A stretch of DNA of 64,000 nucleotides from Psychromarinibacter halotolerans (GCF_029168315.1 NZ_JARGYD010000004.1:461638-525637), one strand, 5' to 3'; positions 31,827-40,744 are shown, numbered from the stretch's first letter. The notes: generated from the sequence alone by a model not told the origin. Translations and numbers: made by a program.

Positions 31827-33632
31827 ATGCCCCTCGACGCAAGGATCGAAGCCGTCACAGAGCGCATCCGCGCCCGCAGCCGCGACAGCCGAAGCCGCTA
31901 CACCGACCGGATGGCCGCGCTGGCCGAGGCCGGACCGCGCCGCGCGCACCTGGCTTGCGGCAATCAGGCCCACGCCTATGCCGCGATGGGCGAGGACAAG
32001 TCTTCGCTGGCCGAGGGCAGGGCGCCGAACCTTGGCATCGTGACCGCCTACAACGACATGCTGTCGGCGCATCAGCCTTTCGAAACCTATCCCGAGATCA
32101 TTCGCGAAGCGGCCCGCGCCGCCGGGGCCACCGCGCAGGTGGCGGGCGGCGTCCCCGCGATGTGCGATGGCGTCACGCAGGGCCAGCCGGGGATGGAACT
32201 GTCGCTGTTCTCGCGCGATGTCATCGCGCTGGCGGCGGGGGTCGCGCTGTCGCACAACACCTTCGACGCGGCGGTCTATCTTGGCGTCTGCGACAAGATC
32301 GTGCCGGGCCTGATCATCGCCGCCGCCTCGTTCGGGCACCTGCCGGGCGTGTTCCTTCCGGCGGGGCCGATGACCAGCGGCCTGACCAACGACGAGAAGG
32401 CCCGCGTGCGCCAGCAGTTCGCCGCCGGAGAGATCGGCCGCGACAAGCTGATGGAAGCCGAGATGGCATCCTACCACGGCCCGGGCACCTGCACCTTCTA
32501 CGGCACCGCGAACACCAACCAGATGCTGATGGAGTTCATGGGCCTGCACCTGCCCGGTGCGTCCTTTGTGAACCCCAACACGCCGCTGCGCGATGCGCTG
32601 ACCACGGCGGGCGCCCAGCGGGCGCTGGCGATCACCGCGCTGGGCAACGAGTTCACGCCAGTGTCCGACGTGCTGGACGAGAAAGCCTTCGTGAACGGCA
32701 TCGTCGGCCTGATGGCCACGGGCGGCTCCACCAACCTTGTCCTGCACCTGCCCGCGATGGCAAGGGCGGCGGGGGTGATCCTCGATACCGAGGACTTCGA
32801 CGAGATCAGCTCGGTCGTGCCGCTGATGGCCAAGGTCTATCCGAACGGTCTGGCCGACGTGAACCACTTCCACGCGGCGGGCGGGCTTGGCTACATGATC
32901 GGCGAACTGCTGGACGCGGGCCTTCTGCACCCGGACACCAAGACCGTCGCGGGCGAGGGTCTGGCCCGCTACACCGAAGAACCCGTGCTGCAGGACGGCA
33001 CGCTGGCATGGCGCAAGGGCGCGGGCGAGACGCTGAACGACAAGGTCCTCCGCCCCGCGTCGGACCCGTTTCAGGCGACCGGCGGCCTGAAGGACCTGCA
33101 AGGCAACCTTGGCCGCGGCGTCATGAAGGTCTCGGCGGTCAAGCCCGAGCGCCACGTGATCGAGGCGCAAGCCCGGATCTTCCACGACCAGGCCGACGTG
33201 AAAAAGGCGTTTCAGGCGGGGGAGTTCACCGAGGACACCGTCGTCGTGGTCCGGTTCCAGGGTCCCAAGGCAAACGGGATGCCGGAACTGCACTCGCTGA
33301 CCCCGGTGCTGGCGGTGCTGCAGGACCGCGGCCTGAAGGTCGCGCTGGTCACCGACGGCCGCATGTCTGGCGCGTCCGGCAAGGTTCCGGCCTGCATCCA
33401 CGTCTGCCCCGAGGCGGCGAACGGCGGCCCCATCGCCCGCCTGCGCGACGGTGACATGGTGCGCGTGGACGCGACCAACGGCACGCTCGAGGCGGTCGAT
33501 GTCGACCTGTCGTCCCGCCCGCTGGCGGAAGCCGACCTGACGGCCAACCAGTTCGGCCTTGGCCGCGACCTGTTCGAGGTGTTCCGCCAAACGGCTGGCG
33601 ACGCCTCGGCGGGCGCGGGGGTCGTGGTTTGA
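31827..33632 (+). CDS. edd: Phosphogluconate dehydratase
   Basis: A 601-residue iron-sulfur dehydratase converting 6-phosphogluconate to KDPG, the first committed Entner-Doudoroff step. Of the IlvD/Edd family; visible are GGVPAMCDGVTQG (cluster Cys, about residue 113), GVCDKIVPG, GPGTCTFYGTANTNQM and VTDGRMSGASGKVPA near the C-terminus. Length matches Edd (about 600) rather than IlvD. Followed by eda 133 nt downstream, with a long inverted repeat between them. Confidence 0.97.
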   Translation: MPLDARIEAVTERIRARSRDSRSRYTDRMAALAEAGPRRAHLACGNQAHAYAAMGEDKSSLAEGRAPNLGIVTAYNDMLSAHQPFETYPEIIREAARAAGATAQVAGGVPAMCDGVTQGQPGMELSLFSRDVIALAAGVALSHNTFDAAVYLGVCDKIVPGLIIAAASFGHLPGVFLPAGPMTSGLTNDEKARVRQQFAAGEIGRDKLMEAEMASYHGPGTCTFYGTANTNQMLMEFMGLHLPGASFVNPNTPLRDALTTAGAQRALAITALGNEFTPVSDVLDEKAFVNGIVGLMATGGSTNLVLHLPAMARAAGVILDTEDFDEISSVVPLMAKVYPNGLADVNHFHAAGGLGYMIGELLDAGLLHPDTKTVAGEGLARYTEEPVLQDGTLAWRKGAGETLNDKVLRPASDPFQATGGLKDLQGNLGRGVMKVSAVKPERHVIEAQARIFHDQADVKKAFQAGEFTEDTVVVVRFQGPKANGMPELHSLTPVLAVLQDRGLKVALVTDGRMSGASGKVPACIHVCPEAANGGPIARLRDGDMVRVDATNGTLEAVDVDLSSRPLAEADLTANQFGLGRDLFEVFRQTAGDASAGAGVVV

Positions 33633-33642
33633 ACAAATGCCT

Positions 33643-33736
33643 CTTTGGTCCGGGAAATATCCCCGCCGGAGGCATTGAAAGTTGATGTCCCGCCAGAGTC
33701 TTCTTGCCTCCGGCGGGGATATTTAGAAGACCAAAG
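33643..33736. repeat. Long inverted repeat between edd and eda
   Basis: Two 32-nt arms: 33643-33674 (CTTTGGTC, 4 nt, then AAATATCCCCGCCGGAGGCA) and 33705-33736, the reverse complement apart from the 4-nt CGGG/AGAA block. The loop is 30 nt. No T-run follows. Could attenuate edd-eda mRNA or set the edd:eda ratio; the AAATATCCC core resembles the element at 50417-50475. Confidence 0.7.
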
Positions 33737-33765
33737 AAGCCTGCAGGGTTTCGGGGAGATGCGAG

Positions 33766-34410
33766 ATGATGACACCGAAAGAGATGAGCGTTCAGACGCT
33801 CGAGATGTGCCGTCTGGCGCCGGTGATCCCGGTGTTGGTGGTCGATGACGCGGCGGTCGCGGTGCCGCTGGCCGAGGCGCTGGTGGCGGGCGGGCTTCCG
33901 GTGCTGGAAGTGACGCTGCGCACGCCGCAGGCGCTGGACGTGATCCGGGGCATGGCGGGCGTCGCGGGCGGCGTCGTCGGCGCGGGCACCGTGCTGACAG
34001 AGGCGGACGTGATCGCCGCGAAAGAGGCGGGCGCGCAATTCGCCGTGTCGCCCGGCGCAACGGACGCGCTGTGCGCGGCGTGCGAGAAACACGATCTGCC
34101 CCTGCTCCCCGGCGCGGCCACCGCGACCGAGGTCATGGGCCTGATCGAGCGCGGCTATACCACCGGCAAGTTCTTCCCGGCCGAAGCTGCGGGCGGGGCC
34201 AAGGCGCTGAAAGCGATCGGCGCGCCGCTGCCGCAGGTCACCTTCTGCCCCACCGGGGGCGTGTCGCCCTCGAACGCGGCGGATTACCTGTCGTTGTCCA
34301 ACGTGGCCTGCGTCGGCGGCTCGTGGGTGGCGCCGGGCGACAAGGTGAAAACCGGCGACTGGGCCGGCATCGAGGCGCTGGCCCGCGACGCGGCGGCTTT
34401 GCCGCGGTAG
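33766..34410 (+). CDS. eda: KDPG/KHG aldolase
   Basis: A 214-residue class I aldolase cleaving KDPG to pyruvate and glyceraldehyde-3-phosphate, completing the Entner-Doudoroff route begun by Edd. The active-site pattern is VLEVTLRTPQAL (Glu, about residue 46), GAGTVLTEAD, and the Schiff-base Lys in GKFFPAEAAGG (about residue 136). The start MMTPKEM follows GGGGAGATGCGAG. Ends at a hairpin terminator shared with the convergent trpS gene. Confidence 0.96.
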   Translation: MMTPKEMSVQTLEMCRLAPVIPVLVVDDAAVAVPLAEALVAGGLPVLEVTLRTPQALDVIRGMAGVAGGVVGAGTVLTEADVIAAKEAGAQFAVSPGATDALCAACEKHDLPLLPGAATATEVMGLIERGYTTGKFFPAEAAGGAKALKAIGAPLPQVTFCPTGGVSPSNAADYLSLSNVACVGGSWVAPGDKVKTGDWAGIEALARDAAALPR

Positions 34411-34434
34411 TCCCGACCTTTCAGAAGATCGGGA

Positions 34435-34462
34435 CGGCAGGATCTTCTGGAAGATCCTGCCG
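34435..34462. terminator. Bidirectional hairpin terminator between eda and trpS
   Basis: 13-bp perfect stem CGGCAGGATCTTC / GAAGATCCTGCCG with a 2-nt loop, followed by ATAGAAAA; a smaller TCCCGA/TCGGGA stem precedes it at 34411-34434. Lies between convergent genes. Confidence 0.65.
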
Positions 34463-34485
34463 ATAGAAAACGCGAAAGGCCGCCG

Positions 34486-35541
34486 TCACGCGGTCAGAAG
34501 GGCCGGTCCGGCCTCGGCCAGCGCAAGCGGGTCCAGTCGGAAAAGGCCAAGCGCGCTGGTGATCTCTTCCTTGGTTTCCTGCGTTACCGACCGGGCGTGG
34601 TCGGTGCCGGCGCGCACCGCTTCCAGCACGTAGCCCGGGTCCTTCGCCAGTTCGGCGCGGCGTTTGCGGATCGGCGCCACCAGCGCCTGCAGAACGTCGT
34701 CCAGCCGCCGTTTCAGCACCGCGTCGCCCAGCCCGCCGAAGCGGTAGCGTTCCTTGAACTCGGCCACCAGATTGCGGTCGGGGTCGAAGGCGTCGAGGTA
34801 GGTGAAGACCACGTTGCCCTCGACCCGGCCGGGGTCCTCGACGCGCAGGTGGCCGGGATCGGTGTACATGGCGTTGACCGCCGCGTGGATTTCGTCGGGC
34901 GAGGCCGAAAGCGGGATGGCGTTGCCGCCGGATTTCGACATCTTGGCCTTGCCGTCGACGCCGGGCAGCCGGCCGGTGGCGGGGATCACCGCGGTCGCCT
35001 CTGGCAGCACGTCGCGCCCGGCGGTGGTGTTGATGCGGCGGACAATCTCGTTGGTCTGTTCGATCAGCGGCGCCTGGTCGGCGCCCACCGGCACGATGGT
35101 GGCGCGAAAGGCAGTGATGTCGGCGGCCTGCGCCGCCGGGTAGCACAGGAAGCCCGCCGGAATGTCGCGCCCGAACCCGCGGGCGCGGATTTCGTCCTTG
35201 ATGGTCGGATTGCGTTCCAGCCGCGAAACGGTGACGAAGTTCAGGTACAGCATCGACAGCTCGGCCAGCGCCGGAAGCTGCGATTGCAGGCAGATCGTGC
35301 TGCGGGCCGGGTCGATGCCCACGGCGAGATAGTCGGTGGCGACTTCCAGCACGTTGCGACGGATGCGCCCGATGTCATGGGCGTTGTCGGTCAGCGCCTG
35401 CGTGTCGGCCAGCAGAAGGTACTGTCGGTGGCTGTCTTGCAGCGTCACGCGGCTTTTGAGCGAGCCTGCGTAGTGGCCAAGGTGCAGCGGCCCGGTGGTG
35501 CGGTCGCCGGTGAGGATCACGGGTTTCGGTGAAGCTGTCAT
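34486..35541 (-). CDS. trpS: Tryptophanyl-tRNA synthetase
   Basis: A 351-residue class I aminoacyl-tRNA synthetase. The HIGH-type signature is PLHLGHYAGSL (about residues 17-27) and the KMSKS loop is AKMSKSGGNA (about residue 199). In the middle DQAPLIEQTNEIVRR and the tRNA-binding C-terminus are typical. ATG at 35541 (MTASPKPVILTGDR) follows AAAGGACCAGACCC; longer in-frame starts add unconserved sequence. It stands as a single gene. Confidence 0.96.
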   Translation of the reverse strand: MTASPKPVILTGDRTTGPLHLGHYAGSLKSRVTLQDSHRQYLLLADTQALTDNAHDIGRIRRNVLEVATDYLAVGIDPARSTICLQSQLPALAELSMLYLNFVTVSRLERNPTIKDEIRARGFGRDIPAGFLCYPAAQAADITAFRATIVPVGADQAPLIEQTNEIVRRINTTAGRDVLPEATAVIPATGRLPGVDGKAKMSKSGGNAIPLSASPDEIHAAVNAMYTDPGHLRVEDPGRVEGNVVFTYLDAFDPDRNLVAEFKERYRFGGLGDAVLKRRLDDVLQALVAPIRKRRAELAKDPGYVLEAVRAGTDHARSVTQETKEEITSALGLFRLDPLALAEAGPALLTA

Positions 35542-36018
35542 GGGTCTGGTCCTTTTCGGGGTGATGGGACACCGCACGGGGGGAACGCAGAACCAAAAGA
35601 GCCGCCCATGCGGCGGCCCGGTGGATGATGCTGAAAGGTAATCGTCCGGCCGCCTTGTCAGAAGGCGCGCCACCAGAAATTGCGAAGGGTGATCGTCGGA
35701 CGGGTCATGGGGATGTGCTAGCCCGGGCGGTGGCAGCGGTCAACAGGTTTGACGCGCCGGGTGGGGGTGGTGGGGGCTTTGCCCCCGTCGCACCGGAGGT
35801 GCGCCTTGTCGGAGGGCGGAGGTGCGCCTTGTCGGAGCGCGGAGGGGGCTCTGCCCCCGTCGCACCGGAGGTGCGCTTTGTCGGAGGGCGGAGGGGGCTC
35901 TGCCCCCGTCGCGCCGTGCGCGACTCCCCCGAGGTATTTGGAAAGAGAAGAAGGGGTAGGGCGGTTGGGTGTGTCGTGGGCTCTTCCGCCGGGGGGCGCA
36001 AGTGGATAGGAGAGGCGC
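35542..36018. other. Long intergenic region before rlmI, filled with repeats
   Basis: No gene seen. The first 200 nt carry the trpS promoter region; 35772-35954 is the tandem-repeat and hairpin array described separately. The frames that stay open across it are repeat artefacts. Confidence 0.6.
35772..35954. repeat. Tandem GC-rich repeats joined to a reversed dispersed hairpin element (copy C)
   Basis: GGGGGCTYTGCCCCCGTCGC occurs at about 35772, 35844 and 35894, with ACCGGAGGTGCGCYTTGTCGGAG between and a partial unit at 35821-35843. The last unit runs into CGACTCCCCCGAGGTATTTGGAAAG at about 35920-35945, the reverse of copies A and B. Looks like local expansion of one dispersed element. Confidence 0.75.
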
Positions 36019-37209
36019 ATGACCATGCCCACCATACGCCTCATGCCCAAAGCCGAGGCCCGTGCGATCCGTCACGGGTTTCCTTGGGTCTATTCGAACG
36101 AACTCGTCACCGACCGCCGCACCAAGGCTTTGGCGCCCGGGGCGCTGGCCGTGCTGGAAGACAGCGCGCGCACGCCGATGGGCGTGGTGGCGGTGAACCC
36201 GCAGTCGCGGATCATCGCGCGGATGCTGGACCGCGACCCCGAGGCGGTGATCGACCGCGATTGGCTGGCGGCGCGGCTGCGCGCGGCGCTGGCGCATCGC
36301 GAGGCGCTGTACGACGCGCCGTTCTACCGGCTGGTCCATGCCGAGGCGGACGGGCTGCCCGGCGTGGTGATCGACCGGTTCGGCGATGCGGCGGTGATCC
36401 AGCCGAACGCGGCGTGGGCCGAGGTGCTGCTGGACGACCTCGCCGCGGCGCTGGCCGATGTGACCGGCGTCTCGACCATCGTGAAGAACGGCAGCGGCCG
36501 GGCGCGGGGGCTGGAAGGACTGCCCGAGGAGACGCTGGTGATGACTGGCGCGCTGGACGGGCCCGTCCCGGTGGCGATGAACGGGGCGACGTACATGGCG
36601 GACCTGACGGGCGGCCAGAAGACCGGCCTGTTCTTCGACCAGCGCGACAACCACGCTTTCGTGCAGCGTTTGGTGCAGGGGCGGCGCGTGCTGGACGTGT
36701 TCAGCCATGTAGGGGGCTTTTCGCTGGCTGCGCTGGCGGGCGACGCGTCGCAGGCGCTGGCGGTCGACAGTTCGGCGCCCGCGCTGGAGCTGGCCGGGCA
36801 GGGCGCGGCCGCGATGGGCGCGGGCGACCGGTTCGCCACTCGCAAGGGCGACGCGTTCGACGTGATGACCGCGCTGGCCGAGGAAGGCGAGCGGTTCGAC
36901 GTGGTGGTCTGCGATCCGCCGGCCTTCGCACCGAACCGGCAGGCGCTGGAAGCGGGCTTGCGGGCCTATGAACGGGTCGCGCGGCTGGCGGCGCCGCTGG
37001 TGGCCGAGGGCGGCTATCTTGGCCTGTGTTCGTGTTCGCACGCCGCCGACCTGACGAAGTTCCGCAACGCCTCGGCGCGCGGGATCGGCAGGGGCGGGCG
37101 GCGCGGCCAGATCATCTGGACCGGGTTCGCCGGGCCGGACCATCCGCAGCTGCCGCAGCTGGCCGAGTCGGGCTATCTCAAATCGCTGGTGTTCCGGCTG
37201 TCGGAATGA
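36019..37209 (+). CDS. rlmI: Class I SAM-dependent rRNA methyltransferase, RlmI family (23S rRNA m5C)
   Basis: A 396-residue enzyme with an N-terminal PUA domain (about residues 1-75, IRHGFPWVYSNELV), a middle linker domain, and a Rossmann methyltransferase domain from about residue 200 (VLDVFSHVGGFSLAAL for SAM). The catalytic segment VVCDPPAFAP and the C-terminal LCSCSHAADL (cysteines) match RlmI, which methylates C1962 of 23S rRNA in E. coli; site specificity here is inferred. ATG at 36019 follows GGATAGGAGAGGCGC. A PIN protein overlaps its stop by 4 nt. Confidence 0.9.
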   Translation: MTMPTIRLMPKAEARAIRHGFPWVYSNELVTDRRTKALAPGALAVLEDSARTPMGVVAVNPQSRIIARMLDRDPEAVIDRDWLAARLRAALAHREALYDAPFYRLVHAEADGLPGVVIDRFGDAAVIQPNAAWAEVLLDDLAAALADVTGVSTIVKNGSGRARGLEGLPEETLVMTGALDGPVPVAMNGATYMADLTGGQKTGLFFDQRDNHAFVQRLVQGRRVLDVFSHVGGFSLAALAGDASQALAVDSSAPALELAGQGAAAMGAGDRFATRKGDAFDVMTALAEEGERFDVVVCDPPAFAPNRQALEAGLRAYERVARLAAPLVAEGGYLGLCSCSHAADLTKFRNASARGIGRGGRRGQIIWTGFAGPDHPQLPQLAESGYLKSLVFRLSE

Positions 37210-37757
37210 AGGTCCTGATCGACGCGAACGTGCTGTATCCGACGGTGATGCGGCAGGTCGTCCTTGGCGTCGCGAAGGCCGGGCTGTTCACGCCGCTGTG
37301 GTCGGCGCGCATCCTTGAGGAATGGGCGCGGGCCGCGCGCAAGCTGGGCCCCGAGGGCGAGGCGCAGGCGCGGTCCGAGGTGGCGCTGGTGCGGCGCGAC
37401 TGGCCCGATGCCGAGGTGCCGGTGCGCGCGGGGCTGGAGGCGCGGCTGTGGCTGCCCGATCCGGCGGACGTGCACGTTCTGGCGGCGGCGGTGACCGGCA
37501 GCGCCGACATCATCCTGACCGAGAACGCGCAGGACTTTCCGCGCGGTGTGCTGGCGGAAGAGGGGGTGCGGCGCGAGGCCGTCGATCCGTTCCTGATGGG
37601 GTTGTACGCCGACCACCCGGAGGCGGTCGCAGCGGCCGCCGAAGCGGTGCGGCAAGAAGCCGAACGCCTTTCGGGCGAGCCGTGGGAGATCCGCAAGCTG
37701 TTGCGCAAGGCGCGGCTGCCGCGCCTAGGAAAGGCGCTGGCCGCGCGGGACGCCTAG
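37206..37757 (+). CDS. PIN-domain protein (RSP_2648-like), possible RNase
   Basis: A 183-residue protein with PIN-domain acidic residues: VLIDANVLYPT at the N-terminus (Asp6, Asn8), Glu in ILEEWARAARKLG, DVHVLAAAV (Asp about 94), and a final ADIILTENAQDFP, the metal site of single-strand RNases of the VapC class. The 183-residue length and a C-terminal helical tail differ from the usual 130-residue VapC toxins. It overlaps rlmI (ATGA), so it is translationally coupled to an rRNA methyltransferase, and no antitoxin gene precedes it. That suggests an RNA-processing role rather than a toxin module. Confidence 0.78.
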   Translation: MKVLIDANVLYPTVMRQVVLGVAKAGLFTPLWSARILEEWARAARKLGPEGEAQARSEVALVRRDWPDAEVPVRAGLEARLWLPDPADVHVLAAAVTGSADIILTENAQDFPRGVLAEEGVRREAVDPFLMGLYADHPEAVAAAAEAVRQEAERLSGEPWEIRKLLRKARLPRLGKALAARDA

Positions 37758-38761
37758 CCGCCGGTGTGGCTCATGTGGCGGGTGACCTGACCGTCGGCCC
37801 GCTGGCGGGAATAGTCGAAATCGTGGCCTTCCGGCTTGCGCCCGATCGCCTTTTCGATGGCCGAGATCAGCGGCGCGTCGGTGTCGGGGAAGTTGCGCAG
37901 CGGGGTGCGCAGGTCGGCCATGTCTTCCTGCCCGAGGCACATGAACAGGTCGCCGGTGCAGGTCAGGCGCACGCGGTTGCAGCTTTCGCAGAAATTGTGG
38001 GTCAGCGGCGTGATGAAGCCGATCTTCTGGTCGGTCTCTTCCAGCCGGACATAGCGGGCCGGACCGCCGGTGCGTTCGGGCAGGTCGGTCAGCGTGAACC
38101 GCTCTGCCAGCCGGGCGCGCAGATCCGACAGGGGCCAGTACTGGTCAAGGCGGTCCACCTCTCCCATGTCGCCCATCGGCATGACCTCGATGAAGGTCAG
38201 GTCCATGTTTTCGCGCGCGCACCAGTCGACCAGCGTGAACAGTTCGTCCTCGTTGAACCCCTTCAGCGCGACGGTGTTGATCTTGATCCGCATGCCCGCC
38301 TTCTGCGCGGCCTCGATCCCCTTCATCACCTGCGGCAGGCGCCCCCAGCGCGTGATCTGCGCGAAGCGGTCGTCGTCCAGCGTGTCGAGCGAGATGTTCA
38401 CCCGGCGCACGCCGGCGTCCCACAACTCGTCCGCGAAGCGTGCAAGCTGGCTGCCGTTGGTGGTCAGGGTCAGTTCCTTCAGCGTGCCCGTGTCGAGATG
38501 GCGGGTCATCGACCGGAAGAAGGTCATGATGTCCCGGCGCACCAAGGGTTCGCCGCCGGTGATCCGCAGCTTCTCGACCCCTAGGCCGATGAAGCTGGAA
38601 CACATCCGATCCAGCTCTTCCAGCGTCAGAAGTTCCTTCTTCGGCAGAAAGGTCATGTTCTCCGCCATGCAGTAGGTGCAGCGGAAGTCGCAGCGGTCGG
38701 TCACCGAGACCCGAAGGTAGGTGATCGCGCGTTGGAATGGGTCAATCAGGCGCGGTGTCAT
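37754..38761 (-). CDS. moaA: GTP 3',8-cyclase MoaA (molybdopterin biosynthesis)
   Basis: A 335-residue radical-SAM enzyme making 3',8-cyclo-dihydro-GTP, the first step to molybdopterin. The SAM cluster motif is CDFRCTYC (about residues 24-31); the C-terminal cluster is CESCNRVRLTCTGDLFMC, and the protein ends in the conserved Gly-Gly (SHTGG). Start ATG at 38761 (MTPRLIDP), with an in-frame ATG at 38770 possible. The final codons overlap the convergent PIN gene by 4 nt. MoaA supplies cofactor for enzymes such as the CoxL-type subunit in this window. Confidence 0.96.
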   Translation of the reverse strand: MTPRLIDPFQRAITYLRVSVTDRCDFRCTYCMAENMTFLPKKELLTLEELDRMCSSFIGLGVEKLRITGGEPLVRRDIMTFFRSMTRHLDTGTLKELTLTTNGSQLARFADELWDAGVRRVNISLDTLDDDRFAQITRWGRLPQVMKGIEAAQKAGMRIKINTVALKGFNEDELFTLVDWCARENMDLTFIEVMPMGDMGEVDRLDQYWPLSDLRARLAERFTLTDLPERTGGPARYVRLEETDQKIGFITPLTHNFCESCNRVRLTCTGDLFMCLGQEDMADLRTPLRNFPDTDAPLISAIEKAIGRKPEGHDFDYSRQRADGQVTRHMSHTGG

Positions 38762-38846
38762 TCCCCACACCTAAGGGCAGCAGAACATTGCCGCAAGCCA
38801 CAGCATCGTGTTGATCAACGCCGTTGTTCTGCCTAACCTGCAAGCT

Positions 38847-39440
38847 ATGAAAAAGATCACCCCCCTACTGACGCTCCTGCTGCTGGCCGCCTGTGCCGGC
38901 GAGGGGCCAGGCCCGCTTGGCGGCGAGACCACTCCGCCCGCTGCGGAAGCGGACGCAGACCCGGCGAATCCCACTGGACTGGATACCGAGGTCGACACCG
39001 TCGAGACCACGACGCTGGACGATCCGGCCGCCGGGAACGACACCGAGACGACGACGCCCGCGCCCGAAGCGCCGGCTCCGACGCCCGAGACCACTCCGGC
39101 CCCGACGCCCGAACCGGCGCCGGCCCCCGAGCCGGAACCGACGCCCGAGCCCGAACCGGCCCCCGCGCCGGCCCCGGATGCGGCGGGTGACGGACGGCTT
39201 GGCACCACGGTGGCGTCGATCGGCGCGGCGGACGAGCCCGGCTTCTGGATCCGCACCCCGCTGGTCAGCGAGCAAGCCTCGGGCCGGCTTTTCTATCCGG
39301 CGTCGGGCCGGACCGTGCAGGTCCAGCTGATCCCGTCGGGCGGCGCATCGGGCGGCGGCAGCCAGGTCTCGCTGGCGGCGCTGCGTCTGCTGGATGCCCC
39401 GCTGGACGGACAGCCCGAGCTGGTCGTCTACCGCAACTGA
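38847..39440 (+). CDS. Proline-rich lipoprotein
   Basis: A 197-residue lipoprotein with signal ITPLLTLLLLAAC (Cys16). Residues about 65-115 are a Pro-Glu-Ala low-complexity spacer (PAPTPETTPAPTPEPAP type), probably spanning the periplasm. A C-terminal domain of about 80 residues follows, containing GTTVASIG and PASGRTVQVQLIP. Function unknown; resembles cell-envelope lipoproteins of this group. ATG at 38847 lies 86 nt from the moaA start on the opposite strand. Confidence 0.65.
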   Translation: MKKITPLLTLLLLAACAGEGPGPLGGETTPPAAEADADPANPTGLDTEVDTVETTTLDDPAAGNDTETTTPAPEAPAPTPETTPAPTPEPAPAPEPEPTPEPEPAPAPAPDAAGDGRLGTTVASIGAADEPGFWIRTPLVSEQASGRLFYPASGRTVQVQLIPSGGASGGGSQVSLAALRLLDAPLDGQPELVVYRN

Positions 39441-39471
39441 GTCTGATCGGCCCAGAGATACGGGTCACGGG

Positions 39472-39501
39472 AACGCGCAGGGCTGGGCCTTGCGCGTTTT
39501 T
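39472..39501 (+). terminator. Intrinsic terminator
   Basis: 12-bp stem AACGCGCAGGGC / GCCTTGCGCGTT with one G-U pair, loop TGG, followed by TTTTT. About 30 nt after the lipoprotein stop. Confidence 0.85.
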
Positions 39502-39550
39502 CGTTGTGGTGGGGTGTGTTGTCGGGCGTTCTTGATGTGCCGCGCAAAGC

Positions 39551-40744
39551 CTAGCGGCCGCCCAGCCCGGCCTGCATGATCCGGCCCCGCAGCGGCGTGT
39601 CGTGCACCAGACGCAGGCCGGCGCGGCGCAGGGCCTGGATCGGCGGTTGGCCCGAGCGGCAGACGCGGTTGTACAGGTCGATGACCTGTGCCCGGACCGC
39701 GATGTCGGCGTGGCGGCGGCGGGCGTAGGCGTCCAGCTGGCCGGGGGTTCCCAACGCATCGGGATCGTCCGCGGCAAGCCCGGCCAAAAGCGCGATGTCG
39801 TTCAGCGACGTGTTCAGACCCTGCGCGCCGATGGGCGGCAGGACGTGCGCGGACTCGGCCACCAGCGCCACGCGCTCGGCTGTCAGACAGTCGGCTGTGC
39901 GGGTGATCACCGGCCACTGACCCATCGGGCTTGCGCGCTCCATCGGGCCAAGGATGCCGCAGGCGCGGTCGGTCATCTCCTGCGCGAACTCCGCGTCGTC
40001 CAGCGCGGCAAGGTCGGCGGCGCGGCGGCCGTCGTTCATCCACACGATGGCAGAGGCGGGCACGCCGTCGATATCCTGCACCGGCACGGTCGTGAACGCG
40101 CCGCCCTGATTGTAGACCTCGGTCGAGATGCCGGCGTGCGGCACGGGATGCGTCGCGGTAAAGGCGAAGGCGCGTTGGCCATAGCGCCGCGTCGTGGCGG
40201 TGATGCCCGCCGCTTCGCGCAGGGGTGAGTCGCGGCCATCGGCGGCCACGGCAAGCCGGGCGGCGACGACTCGGCCGTCGGTCAGGGTCACGCGCGCCTC
40301 GCCCGTCCGGGTCAGCAGCCCGCGAAATCCGGTGCCCCACGCGATCTCGACCTCGGGCATTCGCGCAAGGGCGTCCATCATGTGATGGCGGGTCAGCGCG
40401 TTGGGCAGGTTCCACCCGAAGGTCTCGGCGCCAAGCTCGGCGGGTTCGAACAGGCGGGTCTCACGGATCTCGGGCGGCCAGCCTTCGGTGTCCACGATGC
40501 GCAGGGCGTCCAGCCGGACGGCGTGGGGCGCAAGGGTGTCCCACAGGCCGATGCGGTCGAGCAGGTCGCGCGACGGGCCAAGGAACGCCGTCGAGCGCAA
40601 GTCGCGCGTGGCGGCATCGGGGGCCGGGGGCGGGGCAGGATCGGCCAGCAGGACCGAGAACCCGGCCTGCCCGAAGGCAGCCGCGGCCGCAAGCCCGGCA
40701 AGGCCGCCGCCCGAGACGAACACATCGGCCCGGACCACGCTCAT
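39551..40744 (-). CDS. UbiH/UbiF/VisC-family FAD monooxygenase (ubiquinone biosynthesis hydroxylase)
   Basis: A 397-residue flavoprotein hydroxylase. N-terminal FAD motif VSGGGLAGLAAAAAFGQAG (about residues 10-28), NADPH/FAD motif VAADGRDSPLREAAG near 160, and C-terminal ESAHVLPPIGAQGLN (variant of GDAAH...QGxN). It probably hydroxylates the ubiquinone ring precursor; which ring carbon (UbiH, UbiF, UbiI or UbiL type) cannot be assigned. Its ATG overlaps the stop of the nucleotidase gene by 4 nt, so the two form an operon. Confidence 0.88.
   Translation of the reverse strand: MSVVRADVFVSGGGLAGLAAAAAFGQAGFSVLLADPAPPPAPDAATRDLRSTAFLGPSRDLLDRIGLWDTLAPHAVRLDALRIVDTEGWPPEIRETRLFEPAELGAETFGWNLPNALTRHHMMDALARMPEVEIAWGTGFRGLLTRTGEARVTLTDGRVVAARLAVAADGRDSPLREAAGITATTRRYGQRAFAFTATHPVPHAGISTEVYNQGGAFTTVPVQDIDGVPASAIVWMNDGRRAADLAALDDAEFAQEMTDRACGILGPMERASPMGQWPVITRTADCLTAERVALVAESAHVLPPIGAQGLNTSLNDIALLAGLAADDPDALGTPGQLDAYARRRHADIAVRAQVIDLYNRVCRSGQPPIQALRRAGLRLVHDTPLRGRIMQAGLGGR

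Noticed and set aside
31632..33590. 652-codon minus-strand frame across edd
   Set aside because: Shadow of phosphogluconate dehydratase in the complementary frame.
35772..35954. CRISPR-like repeat array
   Set aside because: Units differ in length, have no distinct spacers and are self-complementary GC hairpins; no cas gene nearby.
37206..37757. PIN protein as a VapC toxin of a toxin-antitoxin pair
   Set aside because: No antitoxin gene upstream; it is longer than VapC and overlaps rlmI.
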